Of a stretch of 64,000 nucleotides of DNA, positions 25,173-34,099 are shown piece after piece. Source of the stretch: Natrialba asiatica DSM 12278 (lineage in GTDB: Archaea > Halobacteriota > Halobacteria > Halobacteriales > Natrialbaceae). Made by a program: the position numbers and the translations under genes. The notes beneath the pieces are model-generated. The model searched no databases, was not told the origin of the DNA, and saw only the letters and a program-made list of their open reading frames with translations. The DNA lies in NCBI RefSeq assembly GCF_000337555.1, contig NZ_AOIO01000034.1, positions 1 to 64,000 of the forward strand. The letters run 5' to 3'. How positions within the stretch are numbered: position 1 is the first letter of the stretch; each line of letters starts with the position of its first letter.

Positions 25173-25315
25173 GTAGCGAGAACGGGAACGGCGCTCGGGC
25201 GGTCGATTCTGGCCGCTGACCGTAACGTCGGGCCGAAGAACGCGAGACGGAGCAGACCAGGATCACCCGCGTTCGGGACGGCGGATTTTTGACGCCGCGG
25301 CAAGTACGACACTGT

Positions 25316-25747
25316 ATGGCAGATGAAACGTCCGGACCCGACAGCCGCGAAGACGACTGGAGCACGTCGGAGACGAGTGCAACTGGGTCGGACGGATCGA
25401 AGAGAACGGCCGACGAGCCGACCGATGGCGAGCACGGGGAGGCGGACGAGTGGGGGACAACTGCTGGGGCTGGAGGTGACCGGGCCGGTGACGGAGAACG
25501 GAGTGGAGCCGGAACGGGATCAACCACCGAACGGATTCCGATCGACCTCTCCGCGAGTGGGACCGACGGGGAGAAACGAGATGGCGAGCGCCACGCCGGT
25601 GACGATACGGACGACCCGTACGCACCCGAACCGAGCTCAGCGCCGATCGAATCCGGCGATCCGTCCCTCGAACACATCATCTTCGTCGCGCTCGGAGCGG
25701 CGGCGACGATTCTCGTCCTCGCTCGCGTCGTGTTGGTTACGTTCTAG
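25316..25747 (+). CDS. acidic protein with one C-terminal TM helix (DUF7312-like)
   Basis: The 143-aa protein has about 110 residues of disordered Asp/Glu/Gly/Ser/Thr-rich sequence. A short conserved-looking block (DPYAPEPSSAPIESGDPSLEH) and a TM helix (IIFVALGAAATILVLARVVL) at the end follow. It probably faces the cytoplasm with a C-terminal tail anchor. The end resembles the haloarchaeal DUF7312 family, which I recall near pyk; that assignment is tentative. The ATG at 25316 is supported by a TATA-like GATTTTTGAC about 28 bases upstream. Function unknown. Confidence 0.7.
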   Translation: MADETSGPDSREDDWSTSETSATGSDGSKRTADEPTDGEHGEADEWGTTAGAGGDRAGDGERSGAGTGSTTERIPIDLSASGTDGEKRDGERHAGDDTDDPYAPEPSSAPIESGDPSLEHIIFVALGAAATILVLARVVLVTF

Positions 25748-25766
25748 TATCCCCCGTCCGGGCTCC

Positions 25767-26234
25767 CTATACTTCCGTGCGTTCCTGCGCTCGTTCGAGA
25801 CCCGTCGTCGCCTCCGCTTTCGTCGTTTCGAGCGGCCCAACGACTTCGTCCGGCAGATTCATTCGATCCGCAAGCGCGAGCAACGTCTCTAGCTTCGTGA
25901 TCTCGAGTCGCTCGATCGACCGCCCGAGTTCGGCTTCGACGAGGTCGCCGAGGACCGGGTCCCGAATGTCTCCGACCAGGTCGTCGCGCTCGCTTCGGAG
26001 CGCGTCGAGGGCGTCACTCTCGATGACACCCGGGTCGGCCTCGATCGCGTCGAAGATCGGCTCGATGCGCCCGAGTTGCTCCGTTGTCGTCTCGCTGTGG
26101 GCCATGTAAAACTCCTCGAGTTCTTCGTCGGTGGCGGCGTCGGCGAGTTCCGACTGGAGGTCCTCGAGTTCGCGTTCGATGTGATAGAACTCGCGCAGCG
26201 TCCGGATGAACAGATCGTGTTCGTTCTCGATCAT
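25767..26234 (-). CDS. DUF892 / YciF-like ferritin-fold protein
   Basis: The 155-aa all-helical protein belongs to the DUF892 (YciE/YciF) family, ferritin-like four-helix bundles whose roles may include oxidative or osmotic stress. Visible features are LFIRTLREFYHIERELEDLQ (helix 1 with potential metal-site Glu residues), ATDEELEEFYMAHSETTTEQL (helix 2), DALRSERDDLVGDI and RLEITKLETLLALADRM. Glu and His spacing is compatible with a di-metal site but I cannot prove one. The ATG at 26234 gives the usual N-terminus; longer in-frame starts add non-conserved residues. The gene is convergent with the DUF7312-like gene, 19 bases apart. Confidence 0.82.
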   Translation of the reverse strand: MIENEHDLFIRTLREFYHIERELEDLQSELADAATDEELEEFYMAHSETTTEQLGRIEPIFDAIEADPGVIESDALDALRSERDDLVGDIRDPVLGDLVEAELGRSIERLEITKLETLLALADRMNLPDEVVGPLETTKAEATTGLERAQERTEV

Positions 26235-26379
26235 ACCAGAGGTGGGAGTGCCGAATCGCAAAGAGATTGGGCCGTCGTGTGAAACCCGGCGCTTGCGGTC
26301 ACGCCGGGACGCCGCTCATCTCAGTTAGTCTACCGAACGCCTATGTGATCGCGGCGTGACCGTCGAGGTGACGACACCA

Positions 26380-27189
26380 ATGCGTCGCCTCGCCACCGCC
26401 CTCCTCGTCGCTTTGCTCGTAACGGCTGCGGGCTGTAGCGCGTTCGAATCGTCGCCGGACGCCGGGGAACGGGAGCCACTCACCGTCGACGACGAACTCG
26501 CTCCCGGCCTTAGCGAGAGCGGGATCACCGACACCGTTGCGCTTTCGACCGCTCACCGCAGTGTACTCGAGAGCGCCACTTTCGAGCGGACGCAGACGAC
26601 GTATCGGTACGACGAAACCGAGACCATCAGCAACGTCGCGAACAGGACACAGACCGTCACCGACGACGCAGCGTACTCCGTCCGAGAGAACGATCCCGAC
26701 TATCTCGAAGCGAACGAAACGCAACGGCCCATCCGCCGCCAAGAGTGGCGCTCGGCCGACGACGACCTCGGTCGCGTCATCGACGCAACTGGAGAGACAC
26801 ACGTACTCTCTCGGACGGCCGGACCCGACTCGCCGAGTCTTCCGGTATCGATCCACAGATTCGACGAAGTCGAGCACTCGGTCGCCGTCGAACAGACCGC
26901 CGGAGGGGCCGAGCGCTACCGACTCACAGGAGCCGGAAATCTATCCGATGGGGCGTTCATGGAGTTTAATATCACCATTACACCATCCGGGGCTATCGAA
27001 ACCTACGAGATCGGCCTCCAATGGACGGTTGACGGCAACCAGCGGACACGAACGACCGTCGGCGAGTTCACCCGCGGCGACGACATCGAACTCGAAGAAC
27101 CGGCGTGGGTCGACGACGCGCGGGCTGCACTCGAAGCCGAAACACGGTCGTTCGAGAGCGAAAGCGAAATGACCGACAGCGACCCATGA
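26380..27189 (+). CDS. secreted lipoprotein, uncharacterised (DUF7537-like)
   Basis: The 269-aa protein begins MRRLATALLVALLVTAAGCS, a signal with lipobox Cys at residue 19. After a short acidic linker come ELAPGLSESGITDTVALSTA and HRSVLESATFERTQTTYRY, the opening typical of a haloarchaeal lipoprotein family I recall as DUF7537, followed by beta-rich sequence ending in EIGLQWTVDGNQRTRTTV. It should be anchored on the outer face of the membrane. The stop overlaps the next gene's start by ATGA (27186-27189), so it is in an operon with the cyclase-family enzyme. An alternative GTG start at 26356 would add 8 residues before the signal and is less likely. Confidence 0.78.
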   Translation: MRRLATALLVALLVTAAGCSAFESSPDAGEREPLTVDDELAPGLSESGITDTVALSTAHRSVLESATFERTQTTYRYDETETISNVANRTQTVTDDAAYSVRENDPDYLEANETQRPIRRQEWRSADDDLGRVIDATGETHVLSRTAGPDSPSLPVSIHRFDEVEHSVAVEQTAGGAERYRLTGAGNLSDGAFMEFNITITPSGAIETYEIGLQWTVDGNQRTRTTVGEFTRGDDIELEEPAWVDDARAALEAETRSFESESEMTDSDP

Positions 27190-27869
27190 CCTACTACGAC
27201 CTTAGCCACTCGATTCGGTCCGGTATGCCCGTCTTTCCCGGCGATCCGCCGGTCGACATCACGCCGGCGGCAACGGTCGAAGATGACGGCTATCACGTTG
27301 CCGCACTCCACTGTGGCAGCCACACCGGGACGCACATCGACGCGCCGAGTCACGTCTTCCGCGACGGATCTGAACTCGACTCGATCGCCGTCGACGAGTT
27401 CGTCTTCGACGCCCGACTCGTCGACTGTACCGATAAATCGCTACGGGAACCGATCGGGGCGGCCGAATTACCCGTCCCGGACGGCACTGCGGACCTCCTG
27501 CTCTGTCACACCGGCTGGGACGAGTGCTGGGGCACGGATCGGTACTTCGATCACCCGTACCTGACGCCGGGAGCCGCCGAACGCTGTCGCGAGGCGGACT
27601 GGAGCGTCGGTCTGGATACGCTTAATCCGGACCCGACGCCGACCGAGAACGCGACGGATTCGGAACCGGCGGGATTTCAAGCCCACCACACGCTGCTCGG
27701 GAACGGATTGTTCGTTATCGAGAACCTCACGGGCCTCGAATCGCTGCCAGCGGGCGGTTCGGTTGTCACGCTCGTCGCCTTTCCCCTCCCAATCGCGGAA
27801 GCCGATGGAGCACCGATTCGAGCCGTCGCGATCGACTCGGACGGCCAATTGGACGACGGTCCGTTCTGA
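27186..27869 (+). CDS. cyclase family metal-dependent hydrolase (kynurenine formamidase-like)
   Basis: The 227-aa protein of the Cyclase family (PF04199) opens YYDLSHSIRSGMPVFPGDPP and carries the metal-binding signature CGSHTGTHIDAPSHVF (HxGTHxDxPxH). A second His cluster is at GFQAHHTLLGNGLFVIENL. Characterised relatives hydrolyse N-formylkynurenine or act on other amides and lactones. No tryptophan-degradation genes are nearby, so the substrate is open. Translation is coupled to the upstream lipoprotein gene by a 4-base ATGA overlap. Confidence 0.85.
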   Translation: MTYYDLSHSIRSGMPVFPGDPPVDITPAATVEDDGYHVAALHCGSHTGTHIDAPSHVFRDGSELDSIAVDEFVFDARLVDCTDKSLREPIGAAELPVPDGTADLLLCHTGWDECWGTDRYFDHPYLTPGAAERCREADWSVGLDTLNPDPTPTENATDSEPAGFQAHHTLLGNGLFVIENLTGLESLPAGGSVVTLVAFPLPIAEADGAPIRAVAIDSDGQLDDGPF

Positions 27870-27886
27870 CGACGACTCGGAGTAGA

Positions 27887-28618
27887 CTACGCGAGTTCGG
27901 CGTTCAGAATCCGTATCGTTCCACGCGTCCCGTCCCAGTCGGTCTCGTACTCGAGGTCGATCCGCCGATCCATATGCGGCCCGTCGACGACGAGCGTTTC
28001 GAACTCGCCGCCCTCGCCGAGAACGTGGACGCCGTACTCCTCGTTGAGCGTCTCGAGTGCGGCGATAGCGTCGCGGTCGAGCGTGCGCCCGAGCCACGAC
28101 TCGTCGAGTCCGTAAGCCGCGGTTTGGATGATCTTTATCTCGAAGCCGGCGTCGAGCATCGCCTCGGCGAGCGCTCGCGGGTCTTCCTGCCACAGCGGTG
28201 CGAACAGTTCACAGTCGAGTCGGTCGCACATCGCTTCGATGCGGTTCGTCTGGAACTCGCTCTCGACCGCCCCCGCCGTGACGCCCGCGATGCCCCCGTC
28301 GAGATCCGCGTCCAGTTCTTCGAGGGCCGCTTCGAGGGGTTCGAGTTCGGCGTCGCCCTGGGCGCTCGAATCGCGGGCGGTGTCGGCTTCGAGATCTGCA
28401 GGGTCGACATCGACGAGGTCGATACCGATGCTCTCGGCCGCCAGCGCGGTGAGATCGGTCGCGGGGACGTGGTACATGTAGGACTCTTCGGAGGGGTGGA
28501 CCGTGACGAGTCGTTGGACGTCGAGGCCGGTTTCGAGGGCTCGGTACAGCGCCCACGACGAGTCCTTCCCGCCGGAAAAGAGGCTCACCCACGCGCCGTC
28601 TGCGTCGCTGTCGCTCAT
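27887..28618 (-). CDS. dph6: diphthine-ammonia ligase (Dph6 family)
   Basis: The 243-aa N-type ATP pyrophosphatase has the PP-loop SLFSGGKDSSWALYRAL at the N-terminus and the Dph6 marks ESYMYHVPATDL, GGIAGVTAGAVESEFQTNRIEAMC, FAPLWQEDPRALAEAMLDAG and GEGGEFETLVVDGP. It catalyses the last step of diphthamide formation on elongation factor 2, amidating diphthine with ammonium and ATP. The ATG at 28618 immediately precedes the conserved domain. The gene is convergent with the cyclase-family gene. Confidence 0.9.
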   Translation of the reverse strand: MSDSDADGAWVSLFSGGKDSSWALYRALETGLDVQRLVTVHPSEESYMYHVPATDLTALAAESIGIDLVDVDPADLEADTARDSSAQGDAELEPLEAALEELDADLDGGIAGVTAGAVESEFQTNRIEAMCDRLDCELFAPLWQEDPRALAEAMLDAGFEIKIIQTAAYGLDESWLGRTLDRDAIAALETLNEEYGVHVLGEGGEFETLVVDGPHMDRRIDLEYETDWDGTRGTIRILNAELA

Positions 28619-28666
28619 AGCAGACGGTGGGAGCGGGGGAGTAAATGCGTGACGAGTCGCGGGCGA

Positions 28667-30121
28667 TTAGCGGTCTTCAGCATCGCGTTCGGACGCGGCT
28701 GTCGTGGTGCGCTCGCGGTCGTCGTCAGATTCGCCCTCGGACTCGCGCTCCGAGTCGGCGTTCGAATCATCGCGGGTATCCGAACTGCCAGCCCCAGCGT
28801 GCTGTCCGGTTTCGGTTTCACCGTCGCTGCACTCGGTGCTGTCGGCGTCGGTTACAACCTCGACATCGGCTGACGGCGGTGTCGTGGACGCGGGTTGGTT
28901 CGATCCTGGTCCGCCGTCCGTGAGTTCTGATCGGGGACGGGTGCCCGGGTTCCCGTCACCGGTTCCTGGTCCTGGTCCTGGTCCTGATCCTGGGGACGAG
29001 CCGTCGTCCGAACTGCTCACTGCGGTTGCGATCCAGGCACCGATCAGGCTCACCAGAATCGCGCTGATGACGAAGACGGCGAGCCGTTCGCCCGGCGCGA
29101 GCGAGAATCCCTCGACGGTCAGCGGCCCGAGTTCAGTCTCCACGATCGCAATCGAGGAGAGTAGCTGCTGTTGTTCGAGGAAGTACGCGGAGAACCCGCG
29201 GATGACGAGACCGACGGCGACGGCGATAAACGGCAGGTTGAGGTAGGACCGTCGAACCGGGTCTTCGCCGATGATCTCGTCTAACAGTCGCCCGGCGCTT
29301 GCGGTAAGACCGGCCATCGTCAACCAGGGAACGCTGTCGAACGCGAACTGTACCGCAGGAATGCCGATTCCGGTGGAACCATCGAGATTCGAAACGCCGA
29401 GTGCGCCGACGAAGAAGCCAACGAGCGTGAGCCCCGCCGCAACGACGTAGGTGACGACCGAGACCTGTCCGGAGTAAAGCGACTCTCGCACCTGGTGTGC
29501 GAACCCGGTTATGATTTCGTCGATGCTGAACCCCTTGTAGAGCAAGAAGAGTCCGATAACGGTCGTAATCGCGGCGGCCCCCTCGGCCGGAGCGACGACC
29601 ATCGCAAGGATCGGGAAGACGAGCAACGTTAGTCCAAGCGGAACCAGAATCGTCTGTCGGAGTTCTTCGTCGGCGAGAAACTGCTTGAGCAGATAGTACG
29701 TCGACTCGATATCCCGGGCCTGCCGAACGACGACCCGATCGACCGAGTCGACCTGAACGCGACTTTCGACGATCGGAACCAGCCGTTCGTCCTCGCCGCT
29801 GTCGATGACGACGACCGCCGAATCGGGGTCGTGCTGTGCAATGAGGTCGTCGAGCTGGCGGGCGACCGCCCTGTCCGCCGAGACCATCGACTCCCGGTCA
29901 CCGGAGACGACCGCGACGATCGCCTCCTCGTTCTCGTCGCGGAGGTTCTGGCCGACCCGCAGCGTCTCGAGGAGCGTATTGACTCCCGAGTCCTCCGGGT
30001 CAGCAAGTCCGATATCGGTAACGAGAGCCCGAACAGCCTCCCAGCCGACGATCGGCGACTGAAGCCCAGTCTTCCGACCGACGTCGTCGGTCCGGTCGAG
30101 ACAGACGACCAGCGTTGTCAC
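28667..30121 (-). CDS. DUF373 family integral membrane protein
   Basis: The 484-aa archaeal membrane protein opens TTLVVCLDRTDDVGRKTGLQ (cytoplasmic alpha-beta region, residues 1-150, with AVVSGDRESMVSADRAVARQ and VVVIDSGEDERLVPIVESR). Several TM helices lie between about 158 and 385 (LVPLGLTLLVFPILAMVV, AITTVIGLFLLYKGFS, VVTYVVAAGLTLVGFF). This is the DUF373 architecture, widespread in Euryarchaeota and without known function. The C-terminal 100 residues are disordered, including a Pro-Gly repeat (SGPGPGPGTG) encoded by TCCTGG repeats. The start is GTG at 30121; a TATA-like GTTTTATCG (minus strand, near 30148-30155) lies about 30 bases upstream, supporting a leaderless GTG start. Confidence 0.88.
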   Translation of the reverse strand: MTTLVVCLDRTDDVGRKTGLQSPIVGWEAVRALVTDIGLADPEDSGVNTLLETLRVGQNLRDENEEAIVAVVSGDRESMVSADRAVARQLDDLIAQHDPDSAVVVIDSGEDERLVPIVESRVQVDSVDRVVVRQARDIESTYYLLKQFLADEELRQTILVPLGLTLLVFPILAMVVAPAEGAAAITTVIGLFLLYKGFSIDEIITGFAHQVRESLYSGQVSVVTYVVAAGLTLVGFFVGALGVSNLDGSTGIGIPAVQFAFDSVPWLTMAGLTASAGRLLDEIIGEDPVRRSYLNLPFIAVAVGLVIRGFSAYFLEQQQLLSSIAIVETELGPLTVEGFSLAPGERLAVFVISAILVSLIGAWIATAVSSSDDGSSPGSGPGPGPGTGDGNPGTRPRSELTDGGPGSNQPASTTPPSADVEVVTDADSTECSDGETETGQHAGAGSSDTRDDSNADSERESEGESDDDRERTTTAASERDAEDR

Positions 30122-30230
30122 GGTTATCCGTGCATTCCGTACGACGATAAAACCACTTATCGCCGCGTGCCTGTGGGCTGCTCGCGGACATACCCCCTGC
30201 CTACCGCAGCACTACGCACCACGCGAGTAC

Positions 30231-30306
30231 CGAGCAGCAACACCACACCGAGTGGCGAGCAGCCGAGCAGCGAGCAGTAAGCAGCGAGTACCGAGTACCG
30301 AGTTCA
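30231..30306. repeat. GAGCAG / GAGTACC short-repeat patch
   Basis: Degenerate, overlapping GAGCAG, AGCAGCGAGCAG and CGAGTACCGAGTACC units lie between the DUF373 promoter and the sppA stop. They look like replication-slippage products with no coding potential. The patch ends with one of the window's frequent GAGTTCAG octamers (30300-30307). Confidence 0.55.
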
Positions 30307-30316
30307 GCTCACCAAC

Positions 30317-31327
30317 TCAGTTTCGCAACCGAAGTCTGAACTCGCGATCGTCTGCAATCCCAGCAACCCCGGCTCCAAACGCGTATGCAACCCGCTGTGC
30401 TCCCGTTCCGAGACGTGCCATCAACGGCTGATCCGGCTCGAACTCTTCGACGGTCACCTCGTCCGTCCCGAGTCGCTCCGCCAGCTCCGATTCGAGTTCG
30501 CGTCGCGTCCCGAGCGTATCGACGAGCCCCAGTTCGTGGGCCTGCTCGCCGAGGTAGATCCGGGCTTCCGTCTCGCGGATGAACTCGGGTTCCAGATCGC
30601 GGCCGTCGCTGACTCGGTCGACGAACGTCTGGTAGTAGTCGTCGATCAGTCCCTGGAGGTAGTCGCGTTCGTCCTCGTCGAGTTCTTTCAGCGGCGTACC
30701 GGCGTCCTTGAACTCGCCGGCGGCAAAGCGCTCGTAGGAGAGGCCGACCTTCTCGGCGAACTCGCTGGCGTTGACCCGCGAGCCGATGACGCCGATCGAG
30801 CCGACGATCGAGCCGTCACGCGCCCAGAGTTCGTCGCAGCCGCTTGCGATCCAGTAGCCGCCGCTCGCACAGACGTCGGTCGTGTAGGCGATGGTCGGGC
30901 CGTCGAAGCGCTCGGCTGCGAGGCGAATGTCCTCGCTTGGAACGACCTCGCCGCCGGGCGTGTTCAGCTTCAGGAGTAACGCGTCGACGTGGCCGTCCTC
31001 GTCGGCCCGATCGATCTGATCGACGATATCGTCGGCCGGCGTCGACTGCGGGCGTGACGGAAGCGGTCCGCCGCCGCCGTCGCGAGTGATCGGTCCGTCG
31101 ACCGCAACCTCGGCGACGTCGTAGTCCGGAAACAGCGACGCTGCGATCGTCCCCGCAAACCGGATCCCGACGAGGATCACGCCGAGTGCGATCACGATAC
31201 CGAAGAGTTCGGTGAGCGTGTCCGGATAGGCGAGGAACAGCCACAGACTGGCGATTGCAACGACGACGGTCCCGGCGACGACGACGGCGAGTCGATTAGC
31301 TCGCTGCGCCTCGACCAACGGCTCCAC
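30317..31327 (-). CDS. sppA: signal peptide peptidase SppA-like (S49) membrane protease
   Basis: The 336-aa S49-family serine protease has two N-terminal TM segments (VVVAGTVVVAIASLWLFLAY and LFGIVIALGVILVGIRFAG). The catalytic core follows: LLLKLNTPGGEVVPSEDI, the nucleophile Ser in VCASGGYWIASG, SIVGSIGVIGSRVN, and the general-base Lys in FAAGEFKDAGTP. Such enzymes cut remnant signal peptides or other membrane polypeptides, with the active site outside. The start is GTG at 31327; an ATG just upstream is out of frame. A second, different S49 protein lies at 52-53 kb. Confidence 0.9.
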   Translation of the reverse strand: MEPLVEAQRANRLAVVVAGTVVVAIASLWLFLAYPDTLTELFGIVIALGVILVGIRFAGTIAASLFPDYDVAEVAVDGPITRDGGGGPLPSRPQSTPADDIVDQIDRADEDGHVDALLLKLNTPGGEVVPSEDIRLAAERFDGPTIAYTTDVCASGGYWIASGCDELWARDGSIVGSIGVIGSRVNASEFAEKVGLSYERFAAGEFKDAGTPLKELDEDERDYLQGLIDDYYQTFVDRVSDGRDLEPEFIRETEARIYLGEQAHELGLVDTLGTRRELESELAERLGTDEVTVEEFEPDQPLMARLGTGAQRVAYAFGAGVAGIADDREFRLRLRN

Positions 31328-31708
31328 CTCGATTCATACTGCTCTGTGTGTGTGCTGTCCTGTTAACCGTTGCCGTCCGCCGGCGAGCGTCGGCGATCGC
31401 GCCTTTGTTCTGTTGTTCTCTTGCGCTCTTTCACCAGCGTGGTCCCTCCAGATCCAGTTTCCCTGAAAGAACAGTTGATATCCTCCGACTCCGGAGCGGA
31501 GTTCTTCACACCTTGGATCGCCGTTTTGGTCGACACAGAGCCGATTGAGGTTATGTTTCGGCAACCAACGCAGTGAATACGGTCGGAACGCCGTTTAGTA
31601 TCGAGTTTGAGAACTGTCGCTCCTATCCGGACAAATTGCGCGAAGAGACTCTCCCTGACAGGGAAGTCTCTAGGCCGCTATTTTTGCAGGCCGTGGTGAA
31701 GAACAGAT
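31328..31708 (+). other. intergenic region upstream of the four-TM protein gene
   Basis: The 381 bases hold only short frames (66-76 codons) with no family features. The region contains the sppA promoter side on the left. On the right, a strong imperfect palindrome (31644-31671) lies immediately before a TATA-like CTATTTTTGC (31678-31687), about 27 bases before the ATG at 31709. Confidence 0.5.
31644..31671 (+). promoter_or_regulatory. 28-base palindromic operator candidate
   Basis: The outer arms AGAGACT (31644-31650) and AGTCTCT (31665-31671) enclose inner arms TCCCTG (31652-31657) and CAGGGA (31659-31664). One extra C (31651) and a central A break the symmetry, giving 13 paired positions on each side. 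The element abuts the TATA-like box of the four-TM gene on its upstream (BRE) side, where haloarchaeal activators or repressors usually bind. Confidence 0.6.
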
Positions 31709-32752
31709 ATGGCGATTGATGACCAACAGACGGCGGACGAAATGGAAGAGCGGGTCGGAGGTCCCGTCGCTCGAGTTCGACTTTGGGTACAGATGGATGC
31801 GAACCGGTGGCTTCTGGCGGGGATGATCGCGCTCGTCTTCTTCGGGGTTATCTTCGGAATCGGGCTCTTAGATGCCTCTCCGTTCCCGGAGACCTTCGAA
31901 TCGGAGCCGCCGACCGTGCCATTGTTTCAGGCACTTATTATCAGTCTGATCACTGGCGTCACGCTCATCGTTGGGATCAACCTCCTGGTTATTTCCGAGG
32001 AACTCGATCCGCTCGGCGACCTCCGTGATCAGGTCGCGGAGTCGACGGCGTTTCGCGGCGAGGTCGAGGAGTTGCTGGGATCGACGAGTCCGCCCGAGCC
32101 CGCGGCCTTCCTACGGGCGCTCCTCAAAACCAACGCGCTCCAGGCAGGGTCACTCAAGGAGTCCGTCGCGGAGTCTTCGGACGAGGCGTTTCGAGAGGAC
32201 GTAACGTCCTACGCCGACGAAGTGCTCACGAACGAAGCGCGGGTTTCGGACCGGCTTTCGTCGGCGCAGTTCGGAACCTTCGCGGTGGTTCGTGCGGCGA
32301 TCGACTACAACTACTCCTGGAAGATCTATCAGGCGCGGAAACTCCGCGAGGAATACGAGGGTCAGTTCGATGATGAGATGGACCGAACGCTCGATGATTT
32401 GATCGATACGCTCACGATGTTCGGTCCGGCGAGAGAACACGTCAAAACCCTGTACTTCCAGTGGCAGTTCATCGACCTCTCACGGGCGATGCTCTACACC
32501 TCCCTCCCGCCGCTGGCCGGTGCGATCCTGATCATACTCTACATGAACGCGGAGTTCGCGTCGGGAACGTTGCTCGGCGTCAGCAACGCGACCTGGGTGG
32601 TCCCGATCGTCATCACGCTCGCGCTCTTCCCGTTTTGTCTACTCCTCTCGTATGTGGTCCGCATCGGAACAGTTGCGAAGCGGACGCTCGCTCCCGGGCC
32701 GTTTATCCTCCGGGAGACGGATCACGACCGGGATGCCGAGACGGAATGGTAA
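31709..32752 (+). CDS. four-TM membrane protein, function unknown
   Basis: The 347-aa protein has TM helices at about 34-54, 72-95, 260-279 and 295-317. These flank a large, mostly helical cytoplasmic domain (about 96-259) rich in Glu, Asp and Arg, with RDQVAESTAFRGEVEELLG and YNYSWKIYQARKLREEYEGQF. No catalytic motif is recognised. The layout (two TM, soluble domain, two TM) is seen in many unassigned haloarchaeal proteins. The ATG at 31709 is set by the TATA-like box 27 bases upstream. The palindrome next to it suggests tight regulation. Confidence 0.75.
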   Translation: MAIDDQQTADEMEERVGGPVARVRLWVQMDANRWLLAGMIALVFFGVIFGIGLLDASPFPETFESEPPTVPLFQALIISLITGVTLIVGINLLVISEELDPLGDLRDQVAESTAFRGEVEELLGSTSPPEPAAFLRALLKTNALQAGSLKESVAESSDEAFREDVTSYADEVLTNEARVSDRLSSAQFGTFAVVRAAIDYNYSWKIYQARKLREEYEGQFDDEMDRTLDDLIDTLTMFGPAREHVKTLYFQWQFIDLSRAMLYTSLPPLAGAILIILYMNAEFASGTLLGVSNATWVVPIVITLALFPFCLLLSYVVRIGTVAKRTLAPGPFILRETDHDRDAETEW

Positions 32753-32881
32753 CCGGCGGCTAGAGTCACAGAGCGCGGAGCGCAGAGTGTAGAGCGCAAA
32801 ACGTGGACGTAAATCGTGACGTTCGAAACGCAAAACATGCCGTACTCGACCGTGAGACGAATCGAGCGAGCGCAGACGACC

Positions 32882-33763
32882 TTAGAGCAGGCCCGTCTTC
32901 TGGAGCTTCATCAGGTCCTCGGTATCGAGGGTTTCGCCTTCCTTGAACTTCTGATAGATCTCCTCGGCTTCCTCTTTGGCTTCCTCTTTCTTCTTGTCGC
33001 GTTCGGACTTGCGCTCTTCTTCTTCCTGCTTGTCGAGTTCGCGCAGGCGCTTCTGGACGCGAACGAAGTCCTCGTGGTGCTGGTCGGCCGCTTCCTGGGC
33101 CTCGACGAACTTCTCGTGCATCTCGTCGGCTTCATCACGGATGTCGTCGGCCTCGCGGTAGGCCTCGATCATCTGGTTGTGATGTTCCTGGGCCTTGTCC
33201 GCAAGCTCCGTGACCTTCTGGTGGTGTTGGGAGGCCTCAGAGCGAACTTCCTCGGCTTCCTCGACGAGTTCTTCGAGATCCTCGTTCTGCTCGAGCTTTC
33301 CCTTGCGCTCTTCGTACTCCTCGCGCTTGTTCTCGATCTTCTCGATGAGTTCCTGCTCTTCCTCGCTCGAGAGGACTTCGGTCTGCTGTTTGAACTCGAG
33401 TTGCTCGATTTCTTCTTCGAGTTCTTCGAGGTCCTTGCCCTCGTCGAGTTCCATATCCGACTTGAGCTTCTCGACCTTGTCGAAGAGTTCGTTGGCCTCG
33501 GCGTTGAGTTCGTTGCGGCTCTCCTTGTGTTCCTGAACCTTCTCGTTCAGTTCGTCGCGTTTTTCGCGGTGTTCCTGGGCTTCGTCGACCTTTTCGCGCG
33601 TCTTGGCGTTTAGGTCGTCTCGGCTGGAAGCCCGTTCGGAGGCCATCTGGTTCAGATCGTTTCGCCGGTCTCGAAGCTGGCCGGCCATCTTGATGAGCTG
33701 TCCTTTGGAGTTGTTTTCGAGGTCGTCGTCTGTCAGTTCGATGTTTTTCGATTCGTCTACCAT
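32882..33763 (-). CDS. long coiled-coil protein (COG1340-like)
   Basis: The 293-aa protein is almost entirely charged coiled coil, with regular Glu/Lys/Asp/Leu heptads from about residue 15 to 260 (for example LRDRRNDLNQMASERASSRD, EDLEELVEEAEEVRSEASQHH, YREADDIRDEADEMHEKFVEA). A conserved helical end follows (EEIYQKFKEGETLDTEDLMKL). It resembles the archaeal coiled-coil family COG1340, found near translation or cell-division genes but of unknown function. It contains no Walker motif, so it is not an SMC/Rad50 ATPase. AAG lysine codons are more frequent than in its acidic neighbours. It is co-oriented with the cetZ gene upstream, 336 bases apart. Confidence 0.82.
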   Translation of the reverse strand: MVDESKNIELTDDDLENNSKGQLIKMAGQLRDRRNDLNQMASERASSRDDLNAKTREKVDEAQEHREKRDELNEKVQEHKESRNELNAEANELFDKVEKLKSDMELDEGKDLEELEEEIEQLEFKQQTEVLSSEEEQELIEKIENKREEYEERKGKLEQNEDLEELVEEAEEVRSEASQHHQKVTELADKAQEHHNQMIEAYREADDIRDEADEMHEKFVEAQEAADQHHEDFVRVQKRLRELDKQEEEERKSERDKKKEEAKEEAEEIYQKFKEGETLDTEDLMKLQKTGLL

Positions 33764-34099
33764 GTGTTAGTCAAACCTCTGTGCCATACCCGCACCGGAG
33801 TAGCGACGGTCGGAGCGGGGCGACAGCGTGTCGCCGCGGCTCCGATCGTAGTCCTGTATACAGCGATCGCTCACAATCTGCGAAATCCCGGTGAATAAGA
33901 TTTCCTGTCATCGATCGTCGAGCGATACGCGCCCCGGTGGCGTTCTGGTATCGGTGTCTACTGGTGCTTGCAATTTAAATGTACCGGTCGTAGACCCCGT
34001 GAAAACCGTTATCAGGGGTCGTATTCCGCCCGCGCTCGTTCGTACGTTGCGATCGTCGCGGCCTATAAATGCCGCCGAGTCCGCAGGTTGGCGACGGGG
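33764..34099. other. intergenic region between cetZ and the coiled-coil gene
   Basis: The 336 bases have no supported gene. Contents seen: a possible minus-strand promoter box for the coiled-coil gene near 33783-33792; a potential stem GACCCC (33993-33998) with GGGGTC (34015-34020) around an A/T-richer loop; and a TATA-like CCTATAAATG near 34062-34071 that points into the cetZ 3' end on the plus strand. A small RNA is possible but nothing here proves one. Confidence 0.4.

Noticed and set aside
28960-29000. TCCTGG repeats as a CRISPR or satellite
   Set aside because: They encode the Pro-Gly tail of the DUF373 protein in frame; no spacer-repeat structure is present.
34060-34099. TATA-like CCTATAAATG as promoter of an antisense RNA to cetZ
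   Set aside because: Sequence alone gives only one weak box; without transcript data this is not a feature.
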